A stretch of DNA of 64,000 bases from Rhizophagus irregularis. Lineage: Eukaryota > Glomeromycota > Glomeromycetes > Glomerales > Glomeraceae. Location: positions 3,500,501 to 3,564,500 of the forward strand of contig NC_089442.1 of NCBI RefSeq assembly GCF_026210795.1, given 5' to 3'. Under the pieces are notes generated by a model. It saw nothing but the letters and a program-made list of their open reading frames with translations. It did no database searches and was not told the origin of the DNA. Of this stretch, positions 22,344-32,214 are shown in pieces (position 1 is the stretch's first letter; each line of letters starts with the position of its first letter). Made by a program: the position numbers and the translations under genes.

Positions 22344-22587
22344 TAAGGTTGCTTGCTGAAACCTAGGGGTTTAGGCAAGATGGCGTTTCGCCAAAAAGCA
22401 AAATTCTGCCAAAACTATATTAAAGTTATATTAAAAAACTGGCAAAACTTTGGAGAAAGGTGAAACTGCTGAAACTTATTATAAATGCCAAAACTGCCAA
22501 AACTCTGCCGAAACTATAATAAATCTATAGTAAAATTTTGATGAAACTAATCGTAGGATTTTGAAGAGGTTTAAACAAGCAACCTTA
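22344..22587 (+). mobile_element. TAAGGTTGCTTG MITE, copy 1
   Basis: A 244-bp element with ends TAAGGTTGCTTG and CAAGCAACCTTA. The inside is made of GCCAAAAC/GCCGAAAC words. The flanks CCGATGAC (22336-22343) and CTGACGAC (22588-22595) agree at six of eight positions, consistent with an old 8-bp duplication. A copy in the other orientation is at 30326-30568. Confidence 0.8.
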
Positions 22588-23660
22588 CTGACGACTGTGA
22601 TCTGTCATTTGATCGACCCAATCATCAGAATCATATATTTTTGACGTAAAAAATTTTTTCTTTTTTAATAAAATGTATAAAATGTGTTAGCGTCTAGCAA
22701 TTAATTTCAATAAATAAATAATTTTAAATGGTTTACAGGTCAATTTTATATTGGACGTAATTAAGCATTATAAAAATTATATTAAACAAATATTAAAATT
22801 TATTTATCAATGTATTTTTATGTTTTTAAGTGAGAATTCTATCTAACACTTCTTCCATATTAAATTCTTGAAAACCGTGATCTAGTGGTGGTGAAGAAGA
22901 AATATCAATTATTACTTTAACTTCTGTTTGAAGTAGTTCTTGCAATTCTTTATCCATAATATTAACCCATCGTGAAATTTTCAATTTATTATTATTAGCT
23001 GCTTTAGTATCATCACCCTCATCCTTATTTTGATCATAATCTTCATCTTCATTATCATAATCACTATTATCATCAAAAAAAGAAAAATCAGATAATGTTT
23101 CTTGAATTTCATTTTAAAATTGATCTTCAGAAAGTGTGTTATATGCAAATTTGAGCTCAGGCTTTGCATTTGTTATATAGTACGTATGTAATTTTGCCAT
23201 TGATTCAAGTTTTTTAACATTTAATCTAAATTAAATACATTAAAACTAAATTAAAGGCATAATATACTTTTTTTAATATAGTAATATTAAATATTAAATA
23301 TTAACTTACCGTGTTCTCCTTTTATTAGCTATCCAACCAATTATGGAGAAAACACATTCACATCCTGCATTATGTGGAGTAATTGATAAAATCTTCATAG
23401 CAAGTTGTTGAATATAATGTTCTTCAGGACGTACTGGATTGCATAATCACCACTATAAAAAAACATTATCTATTCCTAATACATACTCTAAATCATAAGG
23501 TTTTTCATATTGTGTAAATGCGCGAATTTGAGCAACTAATTCACTACAAGAATTTTCACCACCACTCATATTTTTTAGCAATTTCATTGCATTAAGACAA
23601 ACATCACAAAAGACCATTGGATGTAAACCTTTACCTAAAGTATAAATATAATAATTTAAT

Positions 23661-24251
23661 TAATTGCTGATCCGCTTAAAATTGGCACTGCGTTACTAAT
23701 AAAATTTGGGAATAATAGCGATAATAAAAAAAAGCATTTTTTGCATCTCACGCGTGAAATAAGTTTCACCCATTTTACAAACAGAAATATCATAAATACA
23801 ATATTTTCTTTCATTTTATGACAAGTCATATTTGCCAAAAAATTTTATAGTTATATTTCTGTAACTGGTTTTCTTCAACTTTCACTTGTTTTTAATAATA
23901 AAAATATTTCAAAAAAGCTTTTAAAAACAACTTTAGAAGCTAAAAATTATAGGTTTTTAATGTAAATAATGCAATATAGTAAAATGAAATATTGAAATTT
24001 CATATATTTTAAAGTGTAAATCTGACGCGCGCGCATAGTAAACTCATTATTTTGCATATGAATGTATAACATTTTTTTGCAAATTCGTTTTTTTCAAATA
24101 TTTTTTCAGTATATCATATGATTTTTCTTATAGTCAATATTTCATCTATGAGATATCCTTTTTTGAAGTTTGTGTTCTAGCACAAAATCGGCAAATTTAA
24201 CCCCGAATTTTATTAGTAACGCAGTACCAATTTTAGGCAGATCTGCAATTA
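23661..24251. mobile_element. MITE in an intron of the second hAT transposase
   Basis: About 590 bp with inverted ends of about 50 bp. The left end is TAATTGCTGATCCGCTTAAA; complemented, the right end is TAATTGCAGATCTGCCTAAA. Both continue into a shared TTGGTACTGCGTTACTAA-like segment. Target duplication is unclear (AATTTAAT against AGATTAGT). The interior is AT-rich without an ORF and has a GCGCGCGC patch at about 24026. Confidence 0.75.
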
Positions 24252-24508
24252 AGATTAGTGTAAAAATAAATAATTCAAAAAAAAATTCACAATTTACTTT
24301 AGTAGTATGGATGAAGCATATAACTTAAAATATAAAGATCAAAATCGAATTGTTTCCATCTTTTATTAAATAATTCAATACAGGTAGATTTAAAATTTTG
24401 ATCTGATATTGGTGGAAGGAAATTAATCCTTTGTGATAACTTGATTAATTCAACAAAATAATCAGCAAGCGTAGTTGATTTGAATTCAAGAGCCTTTACT
24501 GCTGATTT

Positions 24509-25149
24509 AGAACCCCAGACATCATATATATAACTCACATTTGAGTTTTAGCAAATTCAATCAAAATTAGGTTAAACTCATAATTTTAGAAAGAGCAAAT
24601 TGATTGAAAATTAATTAATAGTCATAATTATGAGTTTTAGCAAATTGTATTGATATTACAAAGTCATATTTTATATTTGAGCAAATTGGTACTTTTTTTT
24701 AAATTTAACTTATCCTTTGTTTTTAACTTTATAAATAATATTTTTAAAAATATTAGTTTCGGGGTCCGGGTTATATTTTGGCCAAAATTAAGTATAATTC
24801 CGGCCAAAATTAAGCATAATGCAGGCCAAAAACCATCCGTTTAGTTTCGCAACATTTTATTTTTTAATAATTATTTATTTAATTTATTATTTTTATTAAT
24901 TATTGTTTTATCTATAATCTACATATTTTAATTATAAAAATTGGCAGTTTAATTTATATTAATCATTTATTTTTTTATTGATAATAAAAAAAAAGATTAT
25001 TAACTCATATTTTGAGTTTTAGCAAATTAATATAGATTTGAAATGTGATAATTTGATTTTTAGCAGATTAGGTCTATTTTAGCAGGAGCAAAAAGTACTT
25101 AAATTCATGCAGATCAGTTATGAGTTATATATGTGATGTCTGGGGTCCT
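24509..25149 (-). mobile_element. 640-bp hAT MITE with perfect 8-bp TSD
   Basis: The ends are AGAACCCCAGACATCATATA and, complemented, AGGACCCCAGACATCACATA. A perfect duplication GCTGATTT lies at 24501-24508 and 25150-25157. Removing the element restores the reading frame of the second hAT transposase. The interior carries repeated AATTTGCTAAAAC words and a central GGCCAAAATTAAGNATAAT repeat. Its terminus encodes an outward ATG followed by AGTTATATATGTGATGTC. Confidence 0.95.
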
Positions 25150-25979
25150 GCTGATTTGACTGGGCCTAATAAAGTATTAATGGCATCAACATCATTAAAA
25201 AATGATCTACTTCGCAATAAACTTTTAATTTCATTATTTAATATTTCCGGGTATTCATTTAATAACTAATAAATAAATAAAATAAAATAAATTTCACATT
25301 TTAATTTATTTTATAATTAATAATTAATAAACTTACATTTTTTAACTGATTTTTAAGACGTAAAATAGAATTTGTACAATTCCAAGTTGTTGTCCATCTA
25401 GTTTTGACATAAGTTTTGAGATTTCCACTTTTAACTGAATCATCAATTATACTCATTTTAAGCTTTTCACCAGCTTGATGTGATGTTTTAAAAAATTTTA
25501 CTAACTTTGTACACTTCGCAATAACCTCTTTGGCAAATGGAGTTTTACAAATATCAGTTGTAATGAGATTAATGTGATGCGCAATACATCTAATTGGAAT
25601 AATATGTTTATGTGTATCAGCAATGATTCATTTAGCAGATGCACAAGCAGCAGCATGATCAGAAACAACTGCAGAAAATTTTTCAGGCCCAATATTTGTA
25701 ATTACTTCATTAATTTTTCCAGCTAAAAATTTTGCTGTATGAGATTCTGATGATAGATTTTTTAAACTATATATAATTTCCTTTCATTCATATGTAATCT
25801 AATATTTAAGAAACACTGCAATCACGTGGGCGTTATGTTTAGACTACCTACATAAATAACTATTTACAAATTGTGTAACTACAGTGTGTGACACACATGA
25901 CGCAATAACATCGATCTTAATAAAGGCAGTTACGCGTTTTTAAATTAACTTTATTACCTTTCTCTTTCTTCAACAACAA

Positions 25980-27000
25980 AAAAAGAAAAGCAAAAAAAAG
26001 AACCCACTGCACGTACCTAAATGGAAAGAGAGTAGAGGTTAGAACGAATGAAAAACAAAATAAAACAAACAAAACAAACAACAAAACAAAAATAAGTCGC
26101 ACTTTAGAGCTGAAGAGCCAGGACCTAAATGGAGAGAGTAAAGGTAAGAATGAGCGAAAAGCGAAACAAAACAAACAATACAAACAAAACTAAACAAAAA
26201 ATGTACTTTAGGGTCGAAGAGCTGAAAGAACTGAGACCTAAATGGAAAGGATAAAGGTTAGAACAAACAAAAAATGAAACAAAGCAAACAAAAAATGAAA
26301 ACAAGTCGCACCTTAAAGCCAAAGAGCCAGGACCTAAATGGAGAGAGTAAAGGTAAGAACGAGCGAAAAGCGAAACAAAAAAAACAACACAAATAAAACT
26401 AAACAAAAAATGTACCTTAAAGTCGAAGAGCTGAAAGAACCGGGACCTAAATGGAGAGGGTAAAGGTTAGAACGAACGAAAATGAAACAAAACAAAGCAG
26501 AACAAGCGAAAACAAAGAAAGACTTACCTGGAATTTTGCGTTAAAAAGAGGACTGACCTAAAGAAAAAAAATGAAAAAGGTTAGCAACCTCTAACTAAAG
26601 GAAAATGAAAGAAAGAGGGCTCTACCTACCTGGAGTCCGATGCTGAAAAAAGGACCGACCTAAAGAAAAAAAAAATGAAAGAGGTTAAAAACTTCTAACT
26701 TCTAACGAAAGGGAAATTGAAAGAAAGAGAAAATACGAACCCGATAGAAGAATACCAAATAATACCGACCTACAAAAAAGAGAATACCAAACTGATCTAC
26801 AAAAAAGAAAAGAACCCGATAAAGAATACCGAATACTGACCTACAAAAAAAGTAAAAGAATCCTGAAGGCGTCGTCCTACAAGAAAGAGAATCCCAGAGC
26901 GTCATCCTACAAGAAAAAGAATACCGAACTGACCTACAAAAAAGAAAAGAACTCTATAGAAGAATGCTGAATACCAACCTACAAAAAAAGAAAGAATCTC
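25980..27000 (-). repeat. Intron/micro-exon array A (inside the Helitron)
   Basis: About ten tandem units read on the minus strand. Each shows a branch-like TTCTAAC, a pyrimidine tract ending CATTTAG or TTCTTTAG, a 25-45 nt block such as GTCTCAGTTCTTTCAGCTC, then a GTAC/GTAAG-like donor. Units near 26110 and 26325 match each other, as do those near 26215 and 26415, giving a two-unit higher-order repeat of about 200 bp. Apparent open frames in this stretch are by-products of the repeat. Confidence 0.65.
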
Positions 27001-27154
27001 AGAAAAAGCTTGCGCCGTGCCGTGATTTTGCATGGTGCAACTTTTGTTTTTTTTTTCTTTAGAGACTGAGCACTGCTAGGTTTGCCCGCTTTTCAGGATT
27101 TTACCCCTTCCACGCATTCTTTTGTCTTTCTTGCAACTTAACTTTCTGAGTCTA

Positions 27155-27176
27155 GCTTTTATAAAAGCAAGCTGTC
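27155..27176. promoter_or_regulatory. Palindromic TATA-box-like site between divergent arrays
   Basis: AGCTTTTATAAAAGC lies in the only non-repetitive stretch (27000-27190) between array A, which runs leftwards, and array B, which runs rightwards. Because it is nearly symmetric, it reads as a TATAAAAG box on both strands. Promoter function is inference from sequence and position. Confidence 0.35.
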
Positions 27177-27189
27177 TTGACTTCGAACT

Positions 27190-27670
27190 TGGACTTCAGC
27201 TTTCGGCTTTAAAGTAAGTATTCACGTTATTTTTTATTTTTATTTTTTTTTGATTTGAAAATGCTACTAATGTTCCTTTTCCTTTCTTTTTCTTTAGGAA
27301 TAAACTTGGATATTACCGGACACTAGATTTCGGCTTTAGGGCAAGTATTTGCAATTGTTTTTTTGTTTGTTTTTGTTTTTTTTTTGATTTAGAAACACTA
27401 CTAACGTTCCTTTTCCTTTCTTTTTCTTTAGGAATGAACTTGGATATTACTGGACTCAAGATTTCGGTTTTGGAGTGAGTTTTGTGTTGTTTGTTGTTTC
27501 TTTTTCTTTTTTGATTTGGAACACTACTAATGTTCCTTTTCTTTCTTTTTCTTTAGGGACGGACTTGGACTCCAGATTTTGGCTTTGAAGTGAGTATTTG
27601 CATTTGTTTTTTTGTTTCTTTTTTGGTTTTTTTTGATTTAAGAACACTACTAACATTTCTGATCTGATCT
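27190..27670 (+). repeat. Intron/micro-exon array B (inside the Helitron)
   Basis: Four plus-strand units. Each has a tract ending TTTCTTTTTCTTTAG, an exon-like block such as GAATGAACTTGGATATTAC, and then GTAAGTATT or GTGAGTTTT. The intron-like parts share ACACTACTAAYGTTCC, whose ACTAAC resembles a branch site. The exon-like blocks are about 40 nt. Confidence 0.65.
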
Positions 27671-27675
27671 TTGAT

Positions 27676-27910
27676 TTTTGCATTTTTATTGATCTTTGTG
27701 TTCTTTATCTTTGGGATGTGATTACCTTGATCTTATCCTCAATTTTCGCATTTTTTATTGATCTTTGTGTTCTTTATCTTTGGGATGTGGTTACCCTTTG
27801 ATCTTATCCTTGATTTTCGCGTTTTTTATTGATCTTTGTATTCTTTATCTTTGGGATGTGATTACCCTTTGATCTTATCCTTGATTTTCACGTTTTTATT
27901 GATCTTTATG
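27676..27910 (+). repeat. Tandem repeat, about 65-bp unit
   Basis: Three and a half copies of a unit containing TTGATCTTTGTGTTCTTTAT and CTTTGGGATGTGATTACC followed by TTGATCTTATCCTTGATTTT. It follows array B directly and ends about 240 bp before the Helitron 3' hairpin. Confidence 0.8.
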
Positions 27911-28911
27911 TTATTAGGCAAAAAATAAAAGAGCTATCACTAAAAAATAAAAATTGTGTCACAATGCAAAAAATTAACCAATAAAATTTACGTATAGTGA
28001 AAATCACCACTGGTGATCATTAGCAAAACCAAAAGAATAAATAAAAAATAATTTTTTTTTTTAAGAATTGTTAAGTAATAAAATTGAAAAGTGCGTATTA
28101 CTATAAATATACGGAATTATTATACAGACTGTAAGCAGATTTATCCCTAACTGTTAACGTAGTTAACAGGTGAATACTAGTAAGTATAAAAACGTATAAT
28201 GATTGACCTCGTAGGCTCGTCCAGCCACCAAATCCTAAAAAATTCAAAATTTATTAAATAATTAAAAAATCTAAAAATAAAATTTATTTTTTTACCTAAT
28301 GTTAAATCTGATTCTTTATCTAACGTAAGTTGCTGATCAACAGTTATTTTAGTAAGTTCATTGTTCATAAGTGTATTGGATAAAGTAGTAGAATACGGTG
28401 GCTCATATCCATTGCATAAACTTTTAACCATATCATCAATAAAAAAAGGATGAAAAACTAAATGAAATGTCACACCACAACAAATAAAGAATTTTGCAAT
28501 AGCTTTATCGCATAATACTTGTTTGGTACTATCAATCTGGTCAGATTCATAAAATTTATCTATTCTTGTTTGAGATAAATTAACACATCTTTTTTTTGAG
28601 ACAGTTGAAGTAGAGTTAGTAACTTGTTCTTCAGCATTTTGTTTAATAAGAAGTAAATATTCTATTTTAATTGTAGAAGGAACTTTTGAACAAGATAAAG
28701 CTAAATGTGCTTACATTTGGGCTGGTTCTCCTCAGTTTTAAGTCCAGCCACAATATATGCATTTACAATCAATATGACCTTCTTTTTTAGTACCAATATC
28801 ATTAAAATGAATCCAAACAGGTCCTCTTTTTCTTCCTGGTTTTCCTTTTTCTTTATTTGTGTTTAATAATACGCCACTTGAACTTCTACCATTTGTTTCT
28901 TGAGTAGACAT

Positions 28912-29297
28912 TATAATTAGTGTATAAAATATATATAAAAAAATGTATTATTTTATATCAGAATGTTTAATTGGTATACATGTTAGAAAATGTTTTGAAT
29001 TTGGCATTTTTTAAGATAAAGAAATATTTTAAAAAAAAATTTAAGAAATATAACACATGATTATATACTATGTTCATTCAATATACTTATGTTAAATCAT
29101 GTGTTTATTAATTGATCTATTTCCTATTTTAATATAATTTAAATTTTACTGCCGTAATTAATTTGACAGGTTAATTTAATTACAGCATATCGGCATTTTA
29201 AAATTTAAAACCATAATTATTACGGCTTATTACGTCAGGTATAATAACGTAATTAAATTAATTTCGCTGGAAAGTATAATTTGAATCAAATTATTAT
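28912..29297. other. AT-rich gap with TTACGTCA words
   Basis: No gene is seen. The part next to the pogo remnant (29150-29275) has repeated TAATTA and TTACGTCA-like words. A similar block occurs downstream of the second pogo remnant near 36020-36110, which suggests a shared subterminal region of related elements. Confidence 0.35.
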
Positions 29298-29712
29298 TTA
29301 ATTGCTAACAATTTCAACAACATCATCAAACTCTTCCAAATTTTCTTTTTCATATTTTAAAATCAATTTATCAATTTCTTCATAGACCATGTCATCCTCT
29401 GATCAATCTAATAAATTTGAAATAAAACATTTTTTAAATGAATTGAAAATAATTTGATCTGAAATAGCATCCTAAGATCTTTTTATCCATCCATATACAT
29501 CGCCAATTCTCGCTCTTTTTAAGTTATCAGTCACGATTACACCTGAATCATCTTTACTCATCCATTTATACCATTCTTTTTGTAAATTATCTTTAAAAGA
29601 TTTGTTTATTGATACATCCAATGGTTGGCATATACAGTCTTCTCTTGATATAATGAACCCTGCATTCTGGCCGATCAGATCTTCATTATAAGCAACTTCG
29701 TTAACATTATAA
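29298..29712 (-). pseudogene. C-terminal fragment of a pogo-like transposase
   Basis: Minus-strand frame with the end of a DDE_1 (pogo/Tigger/jerky) domain: CQPLDVSINKSFKDNLQKEW, then an Ala-Arg-Ile..DVYGWIKRS block and an acidic end (SEDDMVYEEIDKLI). The N-terminal HTH and the first two catalytic acids are missing, and two stops occur. It resembles the C-terminal part of the remnant at 36.1-37.8 kb. Confidence 0.7.
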
Positions 29713-29787
29713 CGAATTATTCAGTGTAATATAGCGAATTCTTTATTGTAATATATAACTATGTTACACTGATAGTTTTTGGCATTA

Positions 29788-30287
29788 CAGTCAAACTTCG
29801 ATATACCGATGCTTTCGGTTTGGAGAAAAAGTATCGGTACATTGAAATATCGGTACATATATGTAATTAGTAGATTATAATGCAGGCCAAAATCTAACTC
29901 TGGCTTGCACTATACTTAATTCCAAGTCCAAAATTTCCAAAATTTCTTGAATATATTATGTATAATGTGAATATGATTATAGAAAAAAATCCAATTCCGG
30001 ACATAATTAAGAATGATGCTTAAATTTTAAAGTTACAATTTTTTAACTCAGGCCAAACTTATAGTGCCAGCCGGAATTAATACTAGTGTAACCAAAATTA
30101 TCGGTACATCTTAATATACATTACTATAAAGAAACCAGGAGGTTGTATCGGTATACGTTACATCGCGAAATTATATATAATATCGGTATAATGAGGTTTT
30201 TTTACTAGTGATGAAACGGGATAACAAAAATTTATCGGTAAAAGCAATTATCGGTATATAGAGTATCGGTACATCAAAGTTTGACTG
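29788..30287. mobile_element. Tc1/mariner-type MITE (CAGTCAAAC ends)
   Basis: Exactly 500 bp. The left end is CAGTCAAACTTCGATATACC and the right end, complemented, CAGTCAAACTTTGATGTACC. TA dinucleotides flank it at 29786-29787 and 30288-30289. Repeated ATCGGTAYA words occupy both arms. The middle includes CCGGAATTAA and GGCCAAA words also seen in the hAT MITE interiors. Confidence 0.9.
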
Positions 30288-30325
30288 TATAGATTATAAA
30301 AATTTTGAAAATACTCCGATACAGC

Positions 30326-30568
30326 TAAGGTTGCTTGTCTAAACCTCTTCAAAATCCTACGATTAGTTTTGTCAAAATTTTACTATAGATTTATTATAGT
30401 TTCGGCAGAGTTTCAGCAGTTTCGGCATTTATAATAGTTTCAGCAGTTTCGCCTTTCTCCAAAGTTTCGCCAGTTTTTTAATATAACTTTAATATAGTTT
30501 CGGCAGAATTTCGCTTTTTGGCAAAACGCCATCTTGCTTAAACCTCTAGGTTTCGGCAAGCAACTTTA
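30326..30568 (-). mobile_element. TAAGGTTGCTTG MITE, copy 2, perfect TSD
   Basis: A 243-bp copy, inverted relative to 22344-22587 and about 90% similar by eye. It is flanked by a perfect 8-bp duplication GATACAGC at 30318-30325 and 30569-30576. The 8-bp target size places this family among hAT-like elements. Confidence 0.95.
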
Positions 30569-30576
30569 GATACAGC

Positions 30577-31019
30577 AGTCAAAATTGGATGTGTGAAATG
30601 CGCGCTCTGCACATGAATTGAAATATGGATGCTGAATTTTTTAATAGTAGTGCACATAATTTATCATTATTCAATTTATTTTTTATATAGTGCGCACACT
30701 ATTTATAATAATTCTCAAATATCATATGATGTTGAGCGCACATAGGTTTACTTTTAAATTTTGACTACTACCCAATATGCCATAATTTTAACCATTACAG
30801 TTTCAGTCATATGATTTATACTGATTTACCACTGATCGTTGTGGATAATCTTTTTTTTTTAAAAAAAAAGTTACTAGATTATAAAAAAAAAATTTGGTAA
30901 ACCGAATACAAATTCAGTTTAAAAAACTAAAAAAAAATAGTTTATTAATAAAATTTTTATTTAAATTATTTTTAATCAATTTTTTAGTTTTTTCTTAAAA
31001 AAAAATGGGATTTGTTTGT
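30577..31019. other. AT-rich gap before array C
   Basis: No gene is recognised. There is a 9+9 T/A hairpin-like block at 30850-30870 and an A/T-rich stretch leading into array C. Confidence 0.35.
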
Positions 31020-31835
31020 TTTTTGTAGGAAACAGACTTCTAGATTTTAGAGAAAAATGAAAAATGGTAAAGTTCTAAAGTGGAGTTTGGGTAAAGAAAC
31101 GTTTTAACGTTTCTTTTTTCTTTATTTTTATAGGGAACAATTTCAACATTTCAACATACATGCTGAAACTCCCTTGAGAACGGTCTTGAAGGACTTCAGA
31201 TAAGTTGAATGGAGGAAGTTTAGGGAATTAACTTAAAAGAAACGTTCTAACATTTCTTTCTTTATTTATTTTTGCAGGAAACACCAGGAAAACCTTGGGT
31301 AAGTCGAATGGAGGGAGTTTTGGGAATTAATTTAAAAAAAATATTTTAACGTTTCTTTTTTTCTTTATTTTTGTAGAAAAAGACTTGGGAATAGTCTTGG
31401 AGGATCTCAGGTAAGTTGAATGGAGGGAATTTTTTGTGATTTGACTTAAAGAAACGTTCTAACATTTCTTTTTTTTCTTTATTTTGTAGGAAAAGACTTG
31501 AGAATGGTCTTGGAGGACCTTAGATAAGTTGAATAGAGGGAATTTTTGTGATTTGACTTAAAGAAACATTCTAACGTTTCTTTTTTTTTTTATTTTTGTA
31601 GGGAACGACTTGGAAATGTCTTGAAGACTTCGGGTAAGTTGAAAGGAAGGAGTTTTTATAAAATTAATTTAAAAAAAACATTTTAACGTTTCTTTTTTCT
31701 TTATTTTTATAGGAAATGACTTGGGAACGGTCTTGGAGACCTCAGGTAAGTTGAATGGAGGGAGTCTTTGTGGATTGACTTAAAGAAATGTTCCAATGTT
31801 TCTTTTTTCTTTATTTTTATAGGGAATAGCCTTGG
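31020..31835 (+). repeat. Intron/micro-exon array C
   Basis: Seven plus-strand units of about 105-120 bp. Each has an exon-like block of 21-34 nt (for example AAAAGACTTGGGAATAGTC), a donor GTAAGTTGAATGGAGGGA, an inverted repeat AAAGAAACGTT..AACGTTTCTTT that contains a TTCTAAC branch-like word, and an acceptor TTTATTTTTGTAG. In two units the donor G is replaced by A (ATAAGTTG), as expected for decay of a once-functional splice site. The last exon-like block is interrupted by the CACTA-like element at 31836. Confidence 0.75.
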
Positions 31836-32214
31836 CACTGGTCAGAATAGTCCATTTCGGCAAAATTTTAAATTGCTGAATGTTGGACAAAATTTGGTTT
31901 GACCTTAGCTGATCAGTACCAAAAAAATCGGCAACTAATTTTATAGGCGATTTGCACTGTAACGCCTGCCACTTGTCAACAAATCGATCAGTAGAAATTG
32001 GCAACAAATCGGTAAAATCAAATTGACGATTGTTAATAAACCTAATAATTTATTACCGATTTTGTACATTTAACTGATATTTTATAATAATTTATTAATT
32101 AAATTTTATTAATTCGTTTATTAAAAATTACATATTAAATTAATATCTATCTATCATCTATATACACCATCTACCGTCCACCATCCATCATTCATCATCC
32201 TCACCTAACCTGAT

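Larger units (their letters stand above)
25798..28180 (+). mobile_element. Non-autonomous Helitron carrying intron-like arrays
   Basis: A 2383-bp insertion in the second hAT transposase. It starts TCTAATATTTAAG after an A and ends CTAG before a T. An 8-bp perfect hairpin CTGTTAAC-GTA-GTTAACAG lies at 28151-28169, 7 bp before the CTAG. These are the classical Helitron hallmarks (5' TC, 3' hairpin plus CTRR, insertion between A and T, no duplication). Removing exactly this interval restores the transposase frame (FILITYE). No Rep/helicase is encoded. It carries two divergent micro-exon/intron arrays and a roughly 65-bp tandem repeat instead. Confidence 0.8.
22826..28911 (-). pseudogene. Second hAT transposase, split by three mobile elements
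   Basis: The N-terminus starts at 28911 (MSTQETNGRSSSG). A BED-like finger (CKCIYCGW, then HLALSC) carries two stops. The RNase-H core begins GGWTSLRGQSLYVF (about 28220). It resumes after the Helitron with EIIYSLKNLSSESHTAKF and AVVSDHAAACASAK (about 25780-25640). A MITE then cuts it at 25149-24509, and another MITE lies in an intron at 23661-24251. The hATC region (LSITPHNAGCECVFSIIGW, about 23390) and an acidic tail end at 22826. The expected first-Asp position reads Gly-Gly-Trp, and several stops are present. It is related to, but clearly diverged from, the transposase at 18.9-21.3 kb. Confidence 0.85.

Noticed and set aside
25917-26406. Overlapping minus-strand frames rich in Phe/Val/Leu (membrane-protein-like)
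   Set aside because: They repeat with the period of array A and cross its splice-like positions; they are products of the tandem repeat, not a membrane protein.
25791-28184. A 4-bp duplication GTAA around the 2.4-kb insertion
   Set aside because: The TC start, hairpin and CTAG end, and in-frame restoration at A^T explain the boundaries better as a Helitron; the GTAA match is coincidental.
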